In this document: positions 34,395-43,210 of the stretch, in pieces
How positions within the stretch are numbered: position 1 is the first letter of the stretch
Layout of the letters: the number at the start of each line of letters is the position of its first letter
Source: Colwellia sp.
GTDB lineage: Bacteria; Pseudomonadota; Gammaproteobacteria; Enterobacterales; Alteromonadaceae
DNA length: 43,210 nucleotides
Reading direction: 5' to 3'
Assembly: GCA_022969215.1 (NCBI GenBank)
Contig: JALJPA010000012.1
Coordinates: 1-43,210, forward strand
Made by a program: the position numbers and the translations under genes
The notes under the pieces: generated by a model
Database searches by the model: none
The model's input: the letters and a program-made list of their open reading frames with translations, nothing else
Told to the model about the DNA's origin: nothing

Positions 34395-35456
34395 ATGACA
34401 GAGCACAGTAGCAATACCCAAACACTACGTCGTTTAGTGCTAACAAGTTTACTATTAGCCATTGTTGTTATTGGCCTAGGGGCTTATACCCGTTTAACCC
34501 ATGCCGGCTTAGGCTGCCCAGACTGGCCAACCTGTTATGGCTTGCTTGATGTGCCAGAAACGAGTCAACAAATTGCTGCAGCGGAACAAGCTTATCCCCA
34601 AAGACCTGTTGAACCCGCTAAAGCCTGGAATGAAATGATCCACCGCTATTTCGCTGGCAGTCTGGGCCTACTTATTGCCGCTATTGCTTTCTTTTCAATT
34701 AAATTACGCTTTTCAAAACAATCCAGCGTTAGGTATCCGGTAATTCTGCCACTGTTTATTTTATGTATTGTTATCTTTCAAGCCGCGCTAGGTATGTGGA
34801 CTGTAACGTTGAAATTAATGCCTGTGGTGGTGATGGCGCACTTACTCGGCGGTTTCACTACGCTATGTTTGCTATTTTTATTATATTTGCGCATTAAAGC
34901 CAAAGGAATCAATGCTCAAGGAGCAAACTTAGTTGATTGGCAGCTTAAAAAGTACAGTAGCTATGCACTACTGGGCATTACTATTTTAACGGCGCAGATT
35001 GCCCTCGGCGGTTGGACCTCTTCCAACTATGCAGCAATGAGCTGTGTTGAATTACCTATATGTCAGGGGAACTGGCTCGGGAATTTAACTTTTGAGCAGT
35101 CCTTTGACTTAATTCCTCCCAAACAAGAAAGCTATGAGTTTGGTCACCTAGCCCATAATGAACGCGTAACTATTCATGTTAGTCATAGATTAGGCGCTAT
35201 GGTTACCGGAATTTTTCTCGCTTGGTTAGCCATTATGGTTTTTCTCAAGGCGAGGAATCATGCAATAAAAAGTGCTGCAGTTGTGCTGATGAGTTTATTA
35301 ATTGTGCAGATCAGCTTAGGCATTAGTAATATTTGGTTTTCCCTGCCACTTAAAGTTGCGGTAGCGCACAACTTAGTAGCCGCCTGTTTAATGCTGAGCT
35401 TGATCGCCTTAGCGTATAAGTTAAGACAAAATTCCAAGGAGTCGTTTTATGAGTAA
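34395..35456 (+). CDS. ctaA: Heme A synthase (COX15/CtaA)
   Basis: Integral membrane enzyme that oxidises the heme O methyl group to the formyl group of heme A. The 353 residues form eight helices. Conserved heme-ligand contexts are [36 protein letters not shown] and [10 protein letters not shown], with the opening [18 protein letters not shown] block. A loop Cys pair in [13 protein letters not shown] (about 215-227) is also typical. It is 4 bases from the SCO-like gene and overlaps ctaB by 8, placing heme A synthesis in the oxidase operon. Confidence 0.96.
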   Translation: MTEHSSNTQTLRRLVLTSLLLAIVVIGLGAYTRLTHAGLGCPDWPTCYGLLDVPETSQQIAAAEQAYPQRPVEPAKAWNEMIHRYFAGSLGLLIAAIAFFSIKLRFSKQSSVRYPVILPLFILCIVIFQAALGMWTVTLKLMPVVVMAHLLGGFTTLCLLFLLYLRIKAKGINAQGANLVDWQLKKYSSYALLGITILTAQIALGGWTSSNYAAMSCVELPICQGNWLGNLTFEQSFDLIPPKQESYEFGHLAHNERVTIHVSHRLGAMVTGIFLAWLAIMVFLKARNHAIKSAAVVLMSLLIVQISLGISNIWFSLPLKVAVAHNLVAACLMLSLIALAYKLRQNSKESFYE

Positions 35457-36405
35457 AGCCATCAATAAATCAATGAGTAGTGCTATGCCAGAGTTAATTG
35501 CTGACAACAATAATCATTTTTCCATCAGTCATATTTTTACCAATTGGCGTGCTTATTACGATATAACCAAACCTAAGGTCGTCGCCTTGCTGGTACTGAC
35601 AGCACTCGTTGGTATGAGTTTATCGGTTCCTGGCGGTTTACCTTGGCAACTATTATTCCCAGCAATGTTAGGTATTGCTTTGCTCTCTTCTGCGGCGGCA
35701 GCTATCAATCATATTGTTGATGAGAAAATTGATACCATTATGGGGCGAACGCATAACAGGCCTTTACCTGAAGGTAGAATTACTGTCACCAATGCCATTG
35801 TTTTTGCCATTAGCATAGCCGTACTTGGTTTTATTATTCTTTATGCCTTGGTCAATCCTCTAACTGCATTTTTGACCTTAGCAGGTTTAGTGGGCTACAG
35901 CTTTATCTATACCATGTATTTAAAGCGGGCTACGCCGCAAAACATTACTATCGGCGGTTTAGCCGGTGCAATCCCGCCCTTACTAGGTTGGACAGCAATG
36001 ACCAATGAAGTTGCCCCTAACGCCTTATTATTAGTATTAATTATTTTCACTTGGACACCGCCACACTTTTGGGCATTAGCTATCCATCGTAAAAATGACT
36101 ATGCCAAAGTGAATATTCCCATGTTGCCGGTAACCCATGGTGTCAGCTTCACTAAAACACAAATATTGCTCTATACCGTATTACTCTTTGTGGTTTGTTT
36201 ATTACCTTACTTAGTGGGTATGAGTAATTGGCTGTACTTAATAGGGGCTTGTAGCTTAAATTTGATCTTTTTTGGCTATGCTTGGCAGCTTAAGTTTCAT
36301 GCTAAAGAGGGCACAGCTATGGCAACATTTAAATTCTCCATAGTGCATTTAATGCTGCTGTTTATTATTTTGCTGGTCGATCATTATTGGCTGCCAATGA
36401 GTTAG
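35449..36405 (+). CDS. cyoE: Protoheme IX farnesyltransferase (heme O synthase)
   Basis: UbiA-superfamily prenyltransferase that adds a farnesyl group to heme B to make heme O, the substrate of the preceding heme A synthase. Motifs include the DxxxD-type metal and diphosphate-binding segment [21 protein letters not shown] (given here by its key residues N, D, D, R, R, P) at about 87-107 and the second block [20 protein letters not shown] at about 203-222. The 318 residues include an N-terminal hydrophilic extension of about 30 residues. Overlaps ctaA by 8 bases. Confidence 0.96.
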   Translation: MSKAINKSMSSAMPELIADNNNHFSISHIFTNWRAYYDITKPKVVALLVLTALVGMSLSVPGGLPWQLLFPAMLGIALLSSAAAAINHIVDEKIDTIMGRTHNRPLPEGRITVTNAIVFAISIAVLGFIILYALVNPLTAFLTLAGLVGYSFIYTMYLKRATPQNITIGGLAGAIPPLLGWTAMTNEVAPNALLLVLIIFTWTPPHFWALAIHRKNDYAKVNIPMLPVTHGVSFTKTQILLYTVLLFVVCLLPYLVGMSNWLYLIGACSLNLIFFGYAWQLKFHAKEGTAMATFKFSIVHLMLLFIILLVDHYWLPMS

Positions 36406-36501
36406 CTGCATCCCTTTAACAGTAAATCTTAGCCGCGATAACTTATAGCGACAGCTTGGTACCAGTACCCTAGTCAAAATGATAAAAAATACAGGATTTC
36501 A

Positions 36502-37164
36502 ATGAAGAAAATTATCTATGGCATTATTGCCTTACTCTCCATCAGTGCCGGTGCGGTTGGTTTTCATCTCATTAAGCAAACAAAGCAACTGCCACCAGCC
36601 GAATATGCTTTGCATTATCAGCAAGCACGGCCAATAGCTGCGTTTACCTTAACCGATGAATTAGGACAGTCTTTTAATAACAGCCAGTTACTCGATAAAT
36701 GGTCACTGGTTTTCTTCGGTTATACTTCTTGCCCAGATGTTTGCCCAATCACCTTGCAAAACCTCAATTTCATTTATGACGAGCTAACCACTATTGCCAG
36801 CAATAGCCAAGTGCTATTAGTATCCGTTGACCCTAAAAGAGATACCACTGAAAAGCTCGCGCAATACATTGGCTATTTTAATAAAGACTTTAAAGCGCTG
36901 CGCGCAGAGCACGATGTGCTTTTTCCATTTGCTCGTAATTTAGGCATGATGTATGCGATTACTAGTAAAGAAGTTAGTAAAGAGAATGCTGAGGAAGAAG
37001 ATGAAAGCTACTGGGTTGATCACAGTTCATCACTGGTACTAATCAACCCTGCAGGAAAAGTCGCCGCAATATTTAAGCCTGAACAAGAAGTTGGTGCAGT
37101 GCCAATTATTGATAATGAAAAGTTATTAAGCGACTACCAAAAGATAGTCGCTTTATATAAATAG
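36502..37164 (+). CDS. SCO1/SenC family copper chaperone
   Basis: Membrane-anchored thioredoxin-fold protein that loads copper into CuA of subunit II or keeps its cysteines reduced. The 220 residues have an N-terminal helix (about 4-22), copper motif CPDVC in FFGYTSCPDVCPITL (about 72-86), and the third ligand His in VDHSSSLVLINP (about 173-184). AGGA precedes the ATG. It follows heme O synthase by 96 bases and is probably the last gene of the oxidase cluster. A short acidic insert (ENAEEEDE) precedes the His motif. Confidence 0.95.
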   Translation: MKKIIYGIIALLSISAGAVGFHLIKQTKQLPPAEYALHYQQARPIAAFTLTDELGQSFNNSQLLDKWSLVFFGYTSCPDVCPITLQNLNFIYDELTTIASNSQVLLVSVDPKRDTTEKLAQYIGYFNKDFKALRAEHDVLFPFARNLGMMYAITSKEVSKENAEEEDESYWVDHSSSLVLINPAGKVAAIFKPEQEVGAVPIIDNEKLLSDYQKIVALYK

Positions 37165-37181
37165 ATTAGTACGGCGCGCTA

Positions 37182-38255
37182 TTATAAATGATACCAACTG
37201 CCGTCAGCCTTTAAGATAAACCATGGCTTAGAATACCAGTAGTAACGCCCTGGCTTACTAATACTTGCTGCCGTGCAGTTGGCTCTAACTCTGCCTACGG
37301 GTAGGTCTTTGCTAAAATTAATACTAAAACTACTGTCATCATGCCAAGTGATTTTTTGTTTGCCTAAACCAGAAATATAGCAATTGAGCGCTGATTTATA
37401 AAAATCTCCAGTCTCGATATTAAAGGTTATACTTTTCGCTTCTTGGTATTTAAAAATTATTTCGGCTTGCTCACCTTCTAAACGAATATTAAACGCCAAT
37501 GAGTTTAACTTATCCCGTAAACCAGAAATTTTATCGTAAGGTTTTGATGCAGGAAAACGTGGCACACTGGTTAAGTCTGTTGATAAATCGATAGCCCCTG
37601 ATTGTTGAGAAAAAGCGACAAAATCATTGGCTTTAGCCCAGGCTTGCACTGCCTTATCATATTCACCGTAAGGGTAAGCATAATATCGCCAGCTTTGGCC
37701 AGTATGATCTTTGATAATAGTTTCGGCTTTTAATAATAATTCGGTTTGTTTAGTCAACCATTGTGCTTGCGTTAAACCGTCGGTAATACGCGCCATTGAA
37801 TCATGTTCATAACCATGATTGGCAATAATCACACCTTCATCGGAAAGTGATTTTAGTTGAATCCATGATAAATAAGGTGAAGCATTATTGCTTTCATGGC
37901 GATTGATAATGCCTGGATTGACATAAATGGTATACGGAAAGCCAAACTTATTTAAGATGGGTTTTGCCTGTGTCATGACATCAATATAAGCATCGTCAAA
38001 GGTAATGGCAACGCTTTTATCCGGTAAAGGCTGCTGCTTTTTGATAGCTTCAATTAACTCTGATAAAGGCACTACCTTAAAATTATTATCTTTAAGATAC
38101 TGTAAATGTACTTCAAATTGCTTCGGAGAAATACTAGTGCTTGCCGGTGTGTTTTCACTAACATGATGATATTGTAAAATAACCGCGGCATGACTGTTGA
38201 GCACAACGCCCAATAATAATGAAACTGAAAATAGTGTCCGCAATATATATTTCAT
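37182..38255 (-). CDS. Secreted polysaccharide deacetylase
   Basis: Carbohydrate esterase family 4 (NodB-type) enzyme, exported by a signal peptide (1-23, cleaved after SHA). The 357 residues show the catalytic and metal motifs AITFDDAYIDV (about 85-95, with the Asp pair) and NHGYEHDSM (about 145-153, metal His pair), and AYPYGEYD (about 193-200). A C-terminal region of about 110 residues after the NodB domain is beta-rich and not recognised. The natural substrate (chitin oligomers, poly-GlcNAc or another acetylated glycan) is unknown. It converges with SCO and diverges from the MATE exporter. Confidence 0.9.
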   Translation of the reverse strand: MKYILRTLFSVSLLLGVVLNSHAAVILQYHHVSENTPASTSISPKQFEVHLQYLKDNNFKVVPLSELIEAIKKQQPLPDKSVAITFDDAYIDVMTQAKPILNKFGFPYTIYVNPGIINRHESNNASPYLSWIQLKSLSDEGVIIANHGYEHDSMARITDGLTQAQWLTKQTELLLKAETIIKDHTGQSWRYYAYPYGEYDKAVQAWAKANDFVAFSQQSGAIDLSTDLTSVPRFPASKPYDKISGLRDKLNSLAFNIRLEGEQAEIIFKYQEAKSITFNIETGDFYKSALNCYISGLGKQKITWHDDSSFSINFSKDLPVGRVRANCTAASISKPGRYYWYSKPWFILKADGSWYHL

Positions 38256-38280
38256 GGTATATACCCTTAAAAATCAGAAG

Positions 38281-38297
38281 AGATAAAGTCTTTATCT
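38281..38297. promoter_or_regulatory. Perfect 7+7 palindrome in the divergent promoter region
   Basis: AGATAAA-GTC-TTTATCT lies between the divergent deacetylase and MATE genes, 30 bases before the MATE start. It could be an operator; no known regulator consensus is recognised. Confidence 0.45.
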
Positions 38298-38326
38298 GTA
38301 AACCACTAGCACTTTAGGGTATTTCT

Positions 38327-39664
38327 TTGTTTAACACTAGCCATTTAGATCAACACAAACGCTTATTTTACTTGGCGTTACCGATGATTTTATCAAATAT
38401 AACAGTACCTTTGCTCGGTTTAGTCGACACCGCGGTAATTGGCCATCTTGAGCATGCTTATTTTTTGGGCGGTAGCACCATAGGCGCCATGCTCATTACA
38501 TCCGTGGTTTGGCTGTGTGGTTTCTTGCGTATGTCGACGACCGGCTTAAGTGCGCAAACATTAGGCCTAGGCGATCTATCACAAAATTTACTGATCCTAC
38601 TGCGCGGAGTTTGCCTGGCTTTTTTTATTGGCCTAGTAATGATCTTACTGCAAAGCCCCTTTCTTAATATCGCCTTAACCATTGCTGGCGGCTCAAAGCA
38701 AGTACAGTTTTATGCTAATCAGTATGCGCAGATTCGTATTTGGGGCGTACCCGCAGCACTGGCAAATTTAGTGATTCTAGGTTGGCTTATAGGTAACCAA
38801 CAAGGAAAAACTGTTCTGTGGTTACTTATTGCCACCAATTTAATTAATATTTGCTTAGATCTATTATTTGTATATGTTTTTAATTGGCAAGTGCAAGGGG
38901 TGGCTTTCGCTAGTTTACTGGCAGAGTACTCCGGCATGATAATAGGCATCACTTTAATCTTTCGCTGTTATAAAAGTGCGCTGGTTAAGCTAGTCAGTGA
39001 CTTTCGACAATTTAGCCGAGAGTTATTGGATAAACAGGTACTACGCAACTACTTTCAGCTCAATCGTGATATTTTGATTCGAACCTTATGCCTGCAAATT
39101 TGCTTTTTATTTATTACTTTTCAAGGCGCAAGGTTAGGTGATACGGTTGTTGCCGCTAACGCCATTTTGATGAATTTCTTATTACTGATTTCTTTTGGTT
39201 TAGACGGTATCGCTAACGCCGCTGAAGCTCTAGTGGGTAAAGCACATGGAGAAAAAAATACTAAACAGTTAAAGCTAACGGTGCAAATTGCACTATTTTG
39301 GAGTTTTATCTTTGCCTGTTTATATACATTATTATTTGCCACATTTGGCCATTTTTTCTTAAGCCTAATTACCGACATTAGTAGTGTTATCGACTTTGCC
39401 CAACAGTACCTAGTCTGGATAGTATTACTACCCTTAGTGAGTTGTTGGTGCTTTTTATACGATGGCGTTTATATCAGTTTAATGCAGGCTAAAGTCATGC
39501 GCAATAGTATGATAATTGCCACTTTCGGTTGTTTCTTTCCAGTATGGTATTTATTACAAGGGTTTGACAATCATGGCTTATGGGCTGCTTTTTCAATTTT
39601 TATGCTGGTCAGAGGCGCCACCTTAGCTTGGCACTTTCATTGTTATCGACGAGAAAGTGCTTAA
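38327..39664 (+). CDS. dinF: MATE family efflux transporter, DinF type
   Basis: Inner-membrane multidrug/toxin exporter with about twelve helices (445 residues), nearest in style to DinF: LALPMILSNITVPLLGLVDTAVIGHL at the N-terminus, FLRMSTTGLSAQTLG, and the second-half repeat with DGIANAAEALVGKAHGEKN. The TTG start is supported by TAGGG at 38315-38319. In E. coli dinF follows lexA and is SOS-regulated; here it is separate from lexA and no CTG-N10-CAG box is visible upstream, so SOS control is doubtful. Substrate unknown. Confidence 0.88.
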   Translation: MFNTSHLDQHKRLFYLALPMILSNITVPLLGLVDTAVIGHLEHAYFLGGSTIGAMLITSVVWLCGFLRMSTTGLSAQTLGLGDLSQNLLILLRGVCLAFFIGLVMILLQSPFLNIALTIAGGSKQVQFYANQYAQIRIWGVPAALANLVILGWLIGNQQGKTVLWLLIATNLINICLDLLFVYVFNWQVQGVAFASLLAEYSGMIIGITLIFRCYKSALVKLVSDFRQFSRELLDKQVLRNYFQLNRDILIRTLCLQICFLFITFQGARLGDTVVAANAILMNFLLLISFGLDGIANAAEALVGKAHGEKNTKQLKLTVQIALFWSFIFACLYTLLFATFGHFFLSLITDISSVIDFAQQYLVWIVLLPLVSCWCFLYDGVYISLMQAKVMRNSMIIATFGCFFPVWYLLQGFDNHGLWAAFSIFMLVRGATLAWHFHCYRRESA

Positions 39665-39674
39665 GCGCATTTTT

Positions 39675-39941
39675 TTAATTGAGTTTGTCCGGTGCCGGTT
39701 TTAAATTGGGGATGCTAGTGCCGCCCATAGCTTGGCAGACAACAGCAAAACAAAAAAAGGTAGTGGCACCCAGAGCGGCTTTAATATCTGCGGCAACGTC
39801 ACTGCCATAAACTAGAATTACCACTACTCCAATAGCAGCTATACCAAAACTAGTCTTGGCAATAATTGCAGAGATTTTTTGCCATAACCGCTTGGGTGGG
39901 TGTACAACAGGAAGATGGTGAGCTGGAGTTTCTTTTGACAT
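39675..39941 (-). CDS. Small two-helix membrane protein, unknown
   Basis: An 88-residue protein with a hydrophilic His/Pro-rich N-terminus (PAHHLPVVHPPKRLW) and two hydrophobic segments (about 25-45 and 55-72). I do not recognise a family. It converges with the MATE gene, their stops being 11 bases apart. Codon use fits the genome; it is likely real but uncharacterised. Confidence 0.6.
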   Translation of the reverse strand: MSKETPAHHLPVVHPPKRLWQKISAIIAKTSFGIAAIGVVVILVYGSDVAADIKAALGATTFFCFAVVCQAMGGTSIPNLKPAPDKLN

Positions 39942-40048
39942 AAGGTAACTAACTTGATTGGCTTAAAGTGGCATGATTTTAACATGGCACTATCTGTCAA
40001 ACTTGATGCCGGTCAACGATTAATCAATCACTTACCAGCCTGGTGAAA

Positions 40049-40417
40049 TTATATATTACTCGGCGTATTCTGAAAAAAGTATTCAAGAATTTTTGCCAGA
40101 ATAATGCCGCAAGCTAAACCTGCAACATTGGCGGCCATATCAAGCCATTCGCCATAACGATTAACATACGGCTGAATCAATTCAATGGCACCACTAAAAG
40201 CAGCAAACCCTAGCGCAATCCAGAGCCAGTGTTTAGGCTTTCGAAGCGCAACCGGCAACATTAATGCCCCATAAGAAATAAAGTGATGAGTTTTGTCACT
40301 TCCTGGAACTTTCGGTAAATATTCTGCTGGCCATAAAGACAACGTGGCAATCGCAGTTAGTAAAAAAACCGTAATGAACAGCCAGTAGTGTTTAATTAAA
40401 TTGAGTATAAATGTCAT
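40049..40417 (-). CDS. VanZ-like family protein
   Basis: A 122-residue integral membrane protein with four hydrophobic segments. The pattern GSDKTHHFISYGALMLP (about 39-55) followed by GAIELIQPYVNRYGEWLDMAANVAG (key residues E, Q, R, D, N at about 76-100) is the VanZ-like signature. VanZ gives low teicoplanin resistance in enterococci, but in Gram-negatives the role is unknown. It is one of a run of small minus-strand membrane protein genes ahead of nfuA. Confidence 0.8.
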   Translation of the reverse strand: MTFILNLIKHYWLFITVFLLTAIATLSLWPAEYLPKVPGSDKTHHFISYGALMLPVALRKPKHWLWIALGFAAFSGAIELIQPYVNRYGEWLDMAANVAGLACGIILAKILEYFFQNTPSNI

Positions 40418-40460
40418 TGAATTACTGCATTCACCCTAGCGGGTATTGTTAAGAGGTGAG

Positions 40461-40521
40461 TTATACCAATTCCAAGTGGGAACTAACTAAATGGATTTAG
40501 TATTAGTTATGGGTTGGTATT
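40461..40521. repeat. Minimal copy (E) of the TATACCAATTCC-family repeat
   Basis: TTATACCAATTCC (40461-40473) is followed directly by AGTGGGAACTAA and TGGATTTAGTATTAG (40492-40506), that is, the two ends of copy C joined with the interior deleted. A further end-like segment, GGGTTGGTATTAG (40511-40523), overlaps the 3' end of the neighbouring minus-strand gene. Confidence 0.7.
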
Positions 40522-40776
40522 AGTGCTTCTTTTTTGGTTAGGTCTAGTACGGTAAATGATATTTAACCAGCGATTAGCAAATATACCGAGGTAACCCCAA
40601 GCGGCAATTAAACAAGCAATAGCTAAAATGACCACACCCATGATTTGCCATAGGTGATGATGGAAATAACCTAAGGCAACGAACAACAAGCCGATAACAA
40701 AAAGGCCAAGTCCATATAAGAACAGTTTTAAACTGCGCTGTGGATCTTGGCCTAGTTTTTCTAATAGCTTAATCAT
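40507..40776 (-). CDS. Small membrane protein, unknown, 89 aa
   Basis: Two hydrophobic segments (about 17-36 and 43-65) within an otherwise basic protein; the start MIKLLEKLGQDPQRSLKLF resembles small envelope proteins of gammaproteobacteria, but I do not recognise the family. The last residues (STNTNP) and the stop codon are encoded by a repeat-like segment at 40507-40523, so the original C-terminus may have been altered by the repeat. It is 39 bases from the end of nfuA on the same strand, possibly in one transcript. Confidence 0.6.
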   Translation of the reverse strand: MIKLLEKLGQDPQRSLKLFLYGLGLFVIGLLFVALGYFHHHLWQIMGVVILAIACLIAAWGYLGIFANRWLNIIYRTRPNQKRSTNTNP

Positions 40777-40815
40777 ATCTACTTAGTCATATTATCTGAG
40801 TAATATAATCTAGGT

Positions 40816-41394
40816 TTAGTAATATGAATGATCGCCGCGTTCATGCTCAGTTGCATCTTTAACGCCTTTAATTTCATCACCCATTAAATCAACTAATTGC
40901 TTTTCAATACCATCTTTTACTGTCACGTCAATTTGTGCACAACCATTACAGCCACCGCCAAATTGTAATACCGCATAACCGTCGTCAGTAATTTCAACTA
41001 AGGTACATTCGCCGCCATGACCCGCTAATTGAGGGTTAACTTCCGCTTGTAGAAAGTAATGCACACGTTCAAATAGTGACGCATCATCAGCAACTTTACG
41101 TAGCTTAGCGTTAGGCGCTTTCAAAGTAAGCTGTGAGCCCATTTGATCAGTAGTAAAATCAATTTCAGCGTCTTCTAAAAAGCCTTTACTGTCGGCATCA
41201 ACCATAGCTGAAAAGCCGTCAAAAGGAATTTCAATATCGTCAGACTCTATCGCGTCAGGTGGGCAGTATGAAACGCCACACTCAGCTTTCGCTGTACCTG
41301 GATTGACGACAAAAACACGAATACGGGTACCTTCAGCTTGTTGCGAAAGTAAATTAATAAAATGCTTTTGAGCATTTTCTGAAATACTGATCAT
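40816..41394 (-). CDS. nfuA: Fe-S biogenesis protein NfuA
   Basis: Scaffold or carrier of 4Fe-4S clusters, important under oxidative stress and iron limitation. The 192 residues have an N-terminal degenerate A-type (HesB-like) domain (about 1-95) and a C-terminal Nfu domain with the CxxC in [20 protein letters not shown] (about 148-167). The ending [11 protein letters not shown] is typical of marine gammaproteobacterial NfuA. Divergent from the M14 peptidase; about 170 bases between them hold both promoters. No gntX/comF neighbour is seen. Confidence 0.96.
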   Translation of the reverse strand: MISISENAQKHFINLLSQQAEGTRIRVFVVNPGTAKAECGVSYCPPDAIESDDIEIPFDGFSAMVDADSKGFLEDAEIDFTTDQMGSQLTLKAPNAKLRKVADDASLFERVHYFLQAEVNPQLAGHGGECTLVEITDDGYAVLQFGGGCNGCAQIDVTVKDGIEKQLVDLMGDEIKGVKDATEHERGDHSYY

Positions 41395-41567
41395 TATTTT
41401 AACTCTCTTTGCTCTCTGATACTTATTCAGTTTTATCCATTAAAAGTGAAAAGTACCTGACTGTTTTACTCAAGTATGTCCATTTTACTCTGCAATTTAG
41501 TTATGTGCTAATGATTTTTACGCTTTTGTTTGCTACTTTAGACGAGTCTAATAAAGGGGCCTCCTAG

Positions 41568-43210
41568 ATGTTACTTATACGAATTCTAATTATCTCATTC
41601 ACCTTACTCTGCTCTATTTGGCTTGATGCCAAGCCAATACAAGACTACTTGCCCGCAGGCAGCCAATTTAATAATGAAATCCCCTTACCCAGCAGCACTT
41701 TAGGCTTTGAAATTGGTCAGCGCCATATCAGACATGACCAACTGAGCAGCTACTTCTATACACTAGCCAATAACTCAGCACGGGTGAATATTACCTCTAT
41801 GGGTAAAACTGCTCAGCAAAGAGAGCAATTACTGGTGACTATTTCTAGTCCTGAAAATCTCGCTAACTTAGCCAATATACTAAGTGAACGCGATTTATTT
41901 TCACCGAATAAGCAGCAACTTACTAAGCAAAAATCCGATGAGGCGCCCTTAGTCATTTGGCTAGGTTATAGTGTACATGGTGATGAAATAAGTGGTGCGA
42001 ATGCTGCCATGATAGTTGCTTATTATTTAGCGGCTAATGACGATGAAAGAATGGCGGAGTTACTTGCCAATACCGTCATCGTATTAGAGCCAAGTATCAA
42101 CCCCGATGGCATGGACAGATTTGTTAATTGGGTTAGCACTTACCGCAACTCAACTGACAATAGTGACGCTAATCATATGGAGCATCACCAAGGCTGGATT
42201 ACCGGCCGAACTAATCACTTTTGGTTTGATTTAAATCGCGATTGGTTATTACTTTCTCAACAAGAGAGTCAACACAGGTTAAAGTATTTTCACCAGTATC
42301 AACCGCATGTTGTTGGTGATTTTCACGAAATGGGCCACAACAGCAGTTACTTTTTTCAACCGGGAATTCAAAGCCGTACTCATCCACTAACGCCAAAAAG
42401 AAATGTCGAATTAACCACTACCTTGGCCACCTTTCATGCGGCAGCGTTAGATAAGCAACAGCGCCTTTATTACAGTGAAGAAAATTTTGATGATTTCTAC
42501 TATGGTAAAGGCTCAACCTACCCAGATATTAATGGCAGTATCGGCGTTTTATTCGAACAAGCCAGTGCTAGGGGGATGCAGCAAGAAAGCATCAATGGTT
42601 TACTAACCTTAGAGTTTAGTATTGAAAACCACGTGACCACATCGCTTTCAACCATTAGTGGTGCTTGGGAAAATCGTCAGCAATTAAAACAATACCGCAG
42701 TGATTTTTATCAACAAAGTATCAAGTTGGCCAAAAAAGAAGACTTTTCCGGTTACTTATTACATGAAAGTAAAGATAACTATCGCCTTAATGCTTTGTTA
42801 TCAAATCTTACTCAGCATAAAATTAAGGTTTACCCGCTTACTGCTGATTTTGAATTTGAAGATAAAGAATATCAAAAAAGTAACAGCTATTATTTACCCC
42901 TTGCTCAACCACAATTCCGCCTGATTCAAGCTTTGTTTAATCGACAAACCAATTTCAATGATAATACCTTTTACGATGTTTCTGGCTGGACTATGCCTTT
43001 GGCAATGAACATTGAAGCGGTTCAAGTAAACCGCACACGAGGACTAAAACTGGCCAAACAAGCTTGGTCAATACCCGCTACATTTACACAGAATAGCAAA
43101 AACCAATCGGCTTATGGCTATATCTTCGAGTGGCACCACTTTTTGGCGCCAAAATTACTTAATAACCTACTCGCCAATAATATCAAAGCAAGAGTAGCCA
43201 CTAAGTCTTT
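41568..43210 (+). CDS. Secreted M14-family zinc carboxypeptidase, 3' end outside window
   Basis: The frame starts at ATG 41568, eight bases after AAAGGGG, and remains open to the window edge (547 codons). Residues 1-22 look like a signal peptide ending SIWLDA. The M14 zinc ligands are H137 and E140 in GYSVHGDEISGANAA and H253 in VGDFHEMGHN; NPDGMDRF and DLNRDW (about 178-184 and 221-226) are substrate-binding blocks. A Glu in LFEQASARG is the probable catalytic base. Such large secreted M14 proteins are common in protein-degrading marine bacteria. The C-terminal half is only partly visible, and its specificity cannot be told. Confidence 0.9.
   Translation, partial: MLLIRILIISFTLLCSIWLDAKPIQDYLPAGSQFNNEIPLPSSTLGFEIGQRHIRHDQLSSYFYTLANNSARVNITSMGKTAQQREQLLVTISSPENLANLANILSERDLFSPNKQQLTKQKSDEAPLVIWLGYSVHGDEISGANAAMIVAYYLAANDDERMAELLANTVIVLEPSINPDGMDRFVNWVSTYRNSTDNSDANHMEHHQGWITGRTNHFWFDLNRDWLLLSQQESQHRLKYFHQYQPHVVGDFHEMGHNSSYFFQPGIQSRTHPLTPKRNVELTTTLATFHAAALDKQQRLYYSEENFDDFYYGKGSTYPDINGSIGVLFEQASARGMQQESINGLLTLEFSIENHVTTSLSTISGAWENRQQLKQYRSDFYQQSIKLAKKEDFSGYLLHESKDNYRLNALLSNLTQHKIKVYPLTADFEFEDKEYQKSNSYYLPLAQPQFRLIQALFNRQTNFNDNTFYDVSGWTMPLAMNIEAVQVNRTRGLKLAKQAWSIPATFTQNSKNQSAYGYIFEWHHFLAPKLLNNLLANNIKARVATKS

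Noticed and set aside
38300-38327. LexA box upstream of the DinF-type gene
   Set aside because: CTGTAAACCACTAG near 38296 lacks the CAG at the required spacing, so SOS control is not supported.

Overview
The window looks like chromosomal DNA from a marine gammaproteobacterium of the Alteromonadales, most likely Colwelliaceae (Colwellia or Thalassotalea type). This is inferred from the AT-rich base composition, the protein families and their order, and abundant short palindromic intergenic repeats. I see no phage, plasmid, CRISPR, tRNA or rRNA. Most of the window is a housekeeping core; the accessory features are a GC-rich insert, several small unknown genes and at least two families of dispersed palindromic repeats.

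Layout. 1-2274: murein turnover pair (M23 endopeptidase, cut by the window edge, and anmK). 2550-5877: small unknown protein, NhaC-type antiporter, a 41-residue membrane protein behind a perfect FNR-type palindrome, and a LysE-family exporter. 5946-10585: peroxide defence block oxyR, ahpC, ahpF, with a foreign-looking GC-rich CBS-domain gene and structured DNA (about 6920-8020) between oxyR and the OxyR-boxed ahpC promoter. 10739-13597 (minus): MASE1-CHASE hybrid histidine kinase. 13910-17407: unknown 241-residue protein and a YdbH-like AsmA-type envelope protein. 17573-22658: AI-2E/PerM-type permease, the ybbA-ybbP ABC system and divergent tesA. 23020-25283 (minus): thiC with a TPP riboswitch and a recognisable promoter. 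25421-27535: HutD, YhhN and lexA with two SOS boxes.

28141-37164 is a complete caa3-type cytochrome c oxidase cluster: coxB with two tandem C-terminal cytochrome c domains, ctaD, ctaG/cox11, coxC, SURF1, a CxxxC membrane-anchored protein resembling a reduced SCO, heme A synthase, heme O synthase and SCO. It has structural subunits, CuA/CuB metallation and heme A synthesis in one transcription direction. An FNR-like site overlaps the probable -35 region upstream of coxB, suggesting oxygen-responsive repression. 37182-43210 holds a polysaccharide deacetylase, a DinF-type MATE exporter, small membrane proteins (one VanZ-like), nfuA and a 3'-truncated M14 carboxypeptidase.

The best leads for something undescribed are: (a) the FNR-boxed 41-residue membrane protein; (b) the GC-rich CBS island and its flanking inverted repeats inserted into the oxyR-ahpC peroxide locus; (c) palindromic repeats that sit directly against stop codons and vary in a central hairpin between conserved arms; and (d) the SCO-like protein in the oxidase operon. 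None of these is proven by sequence alone.
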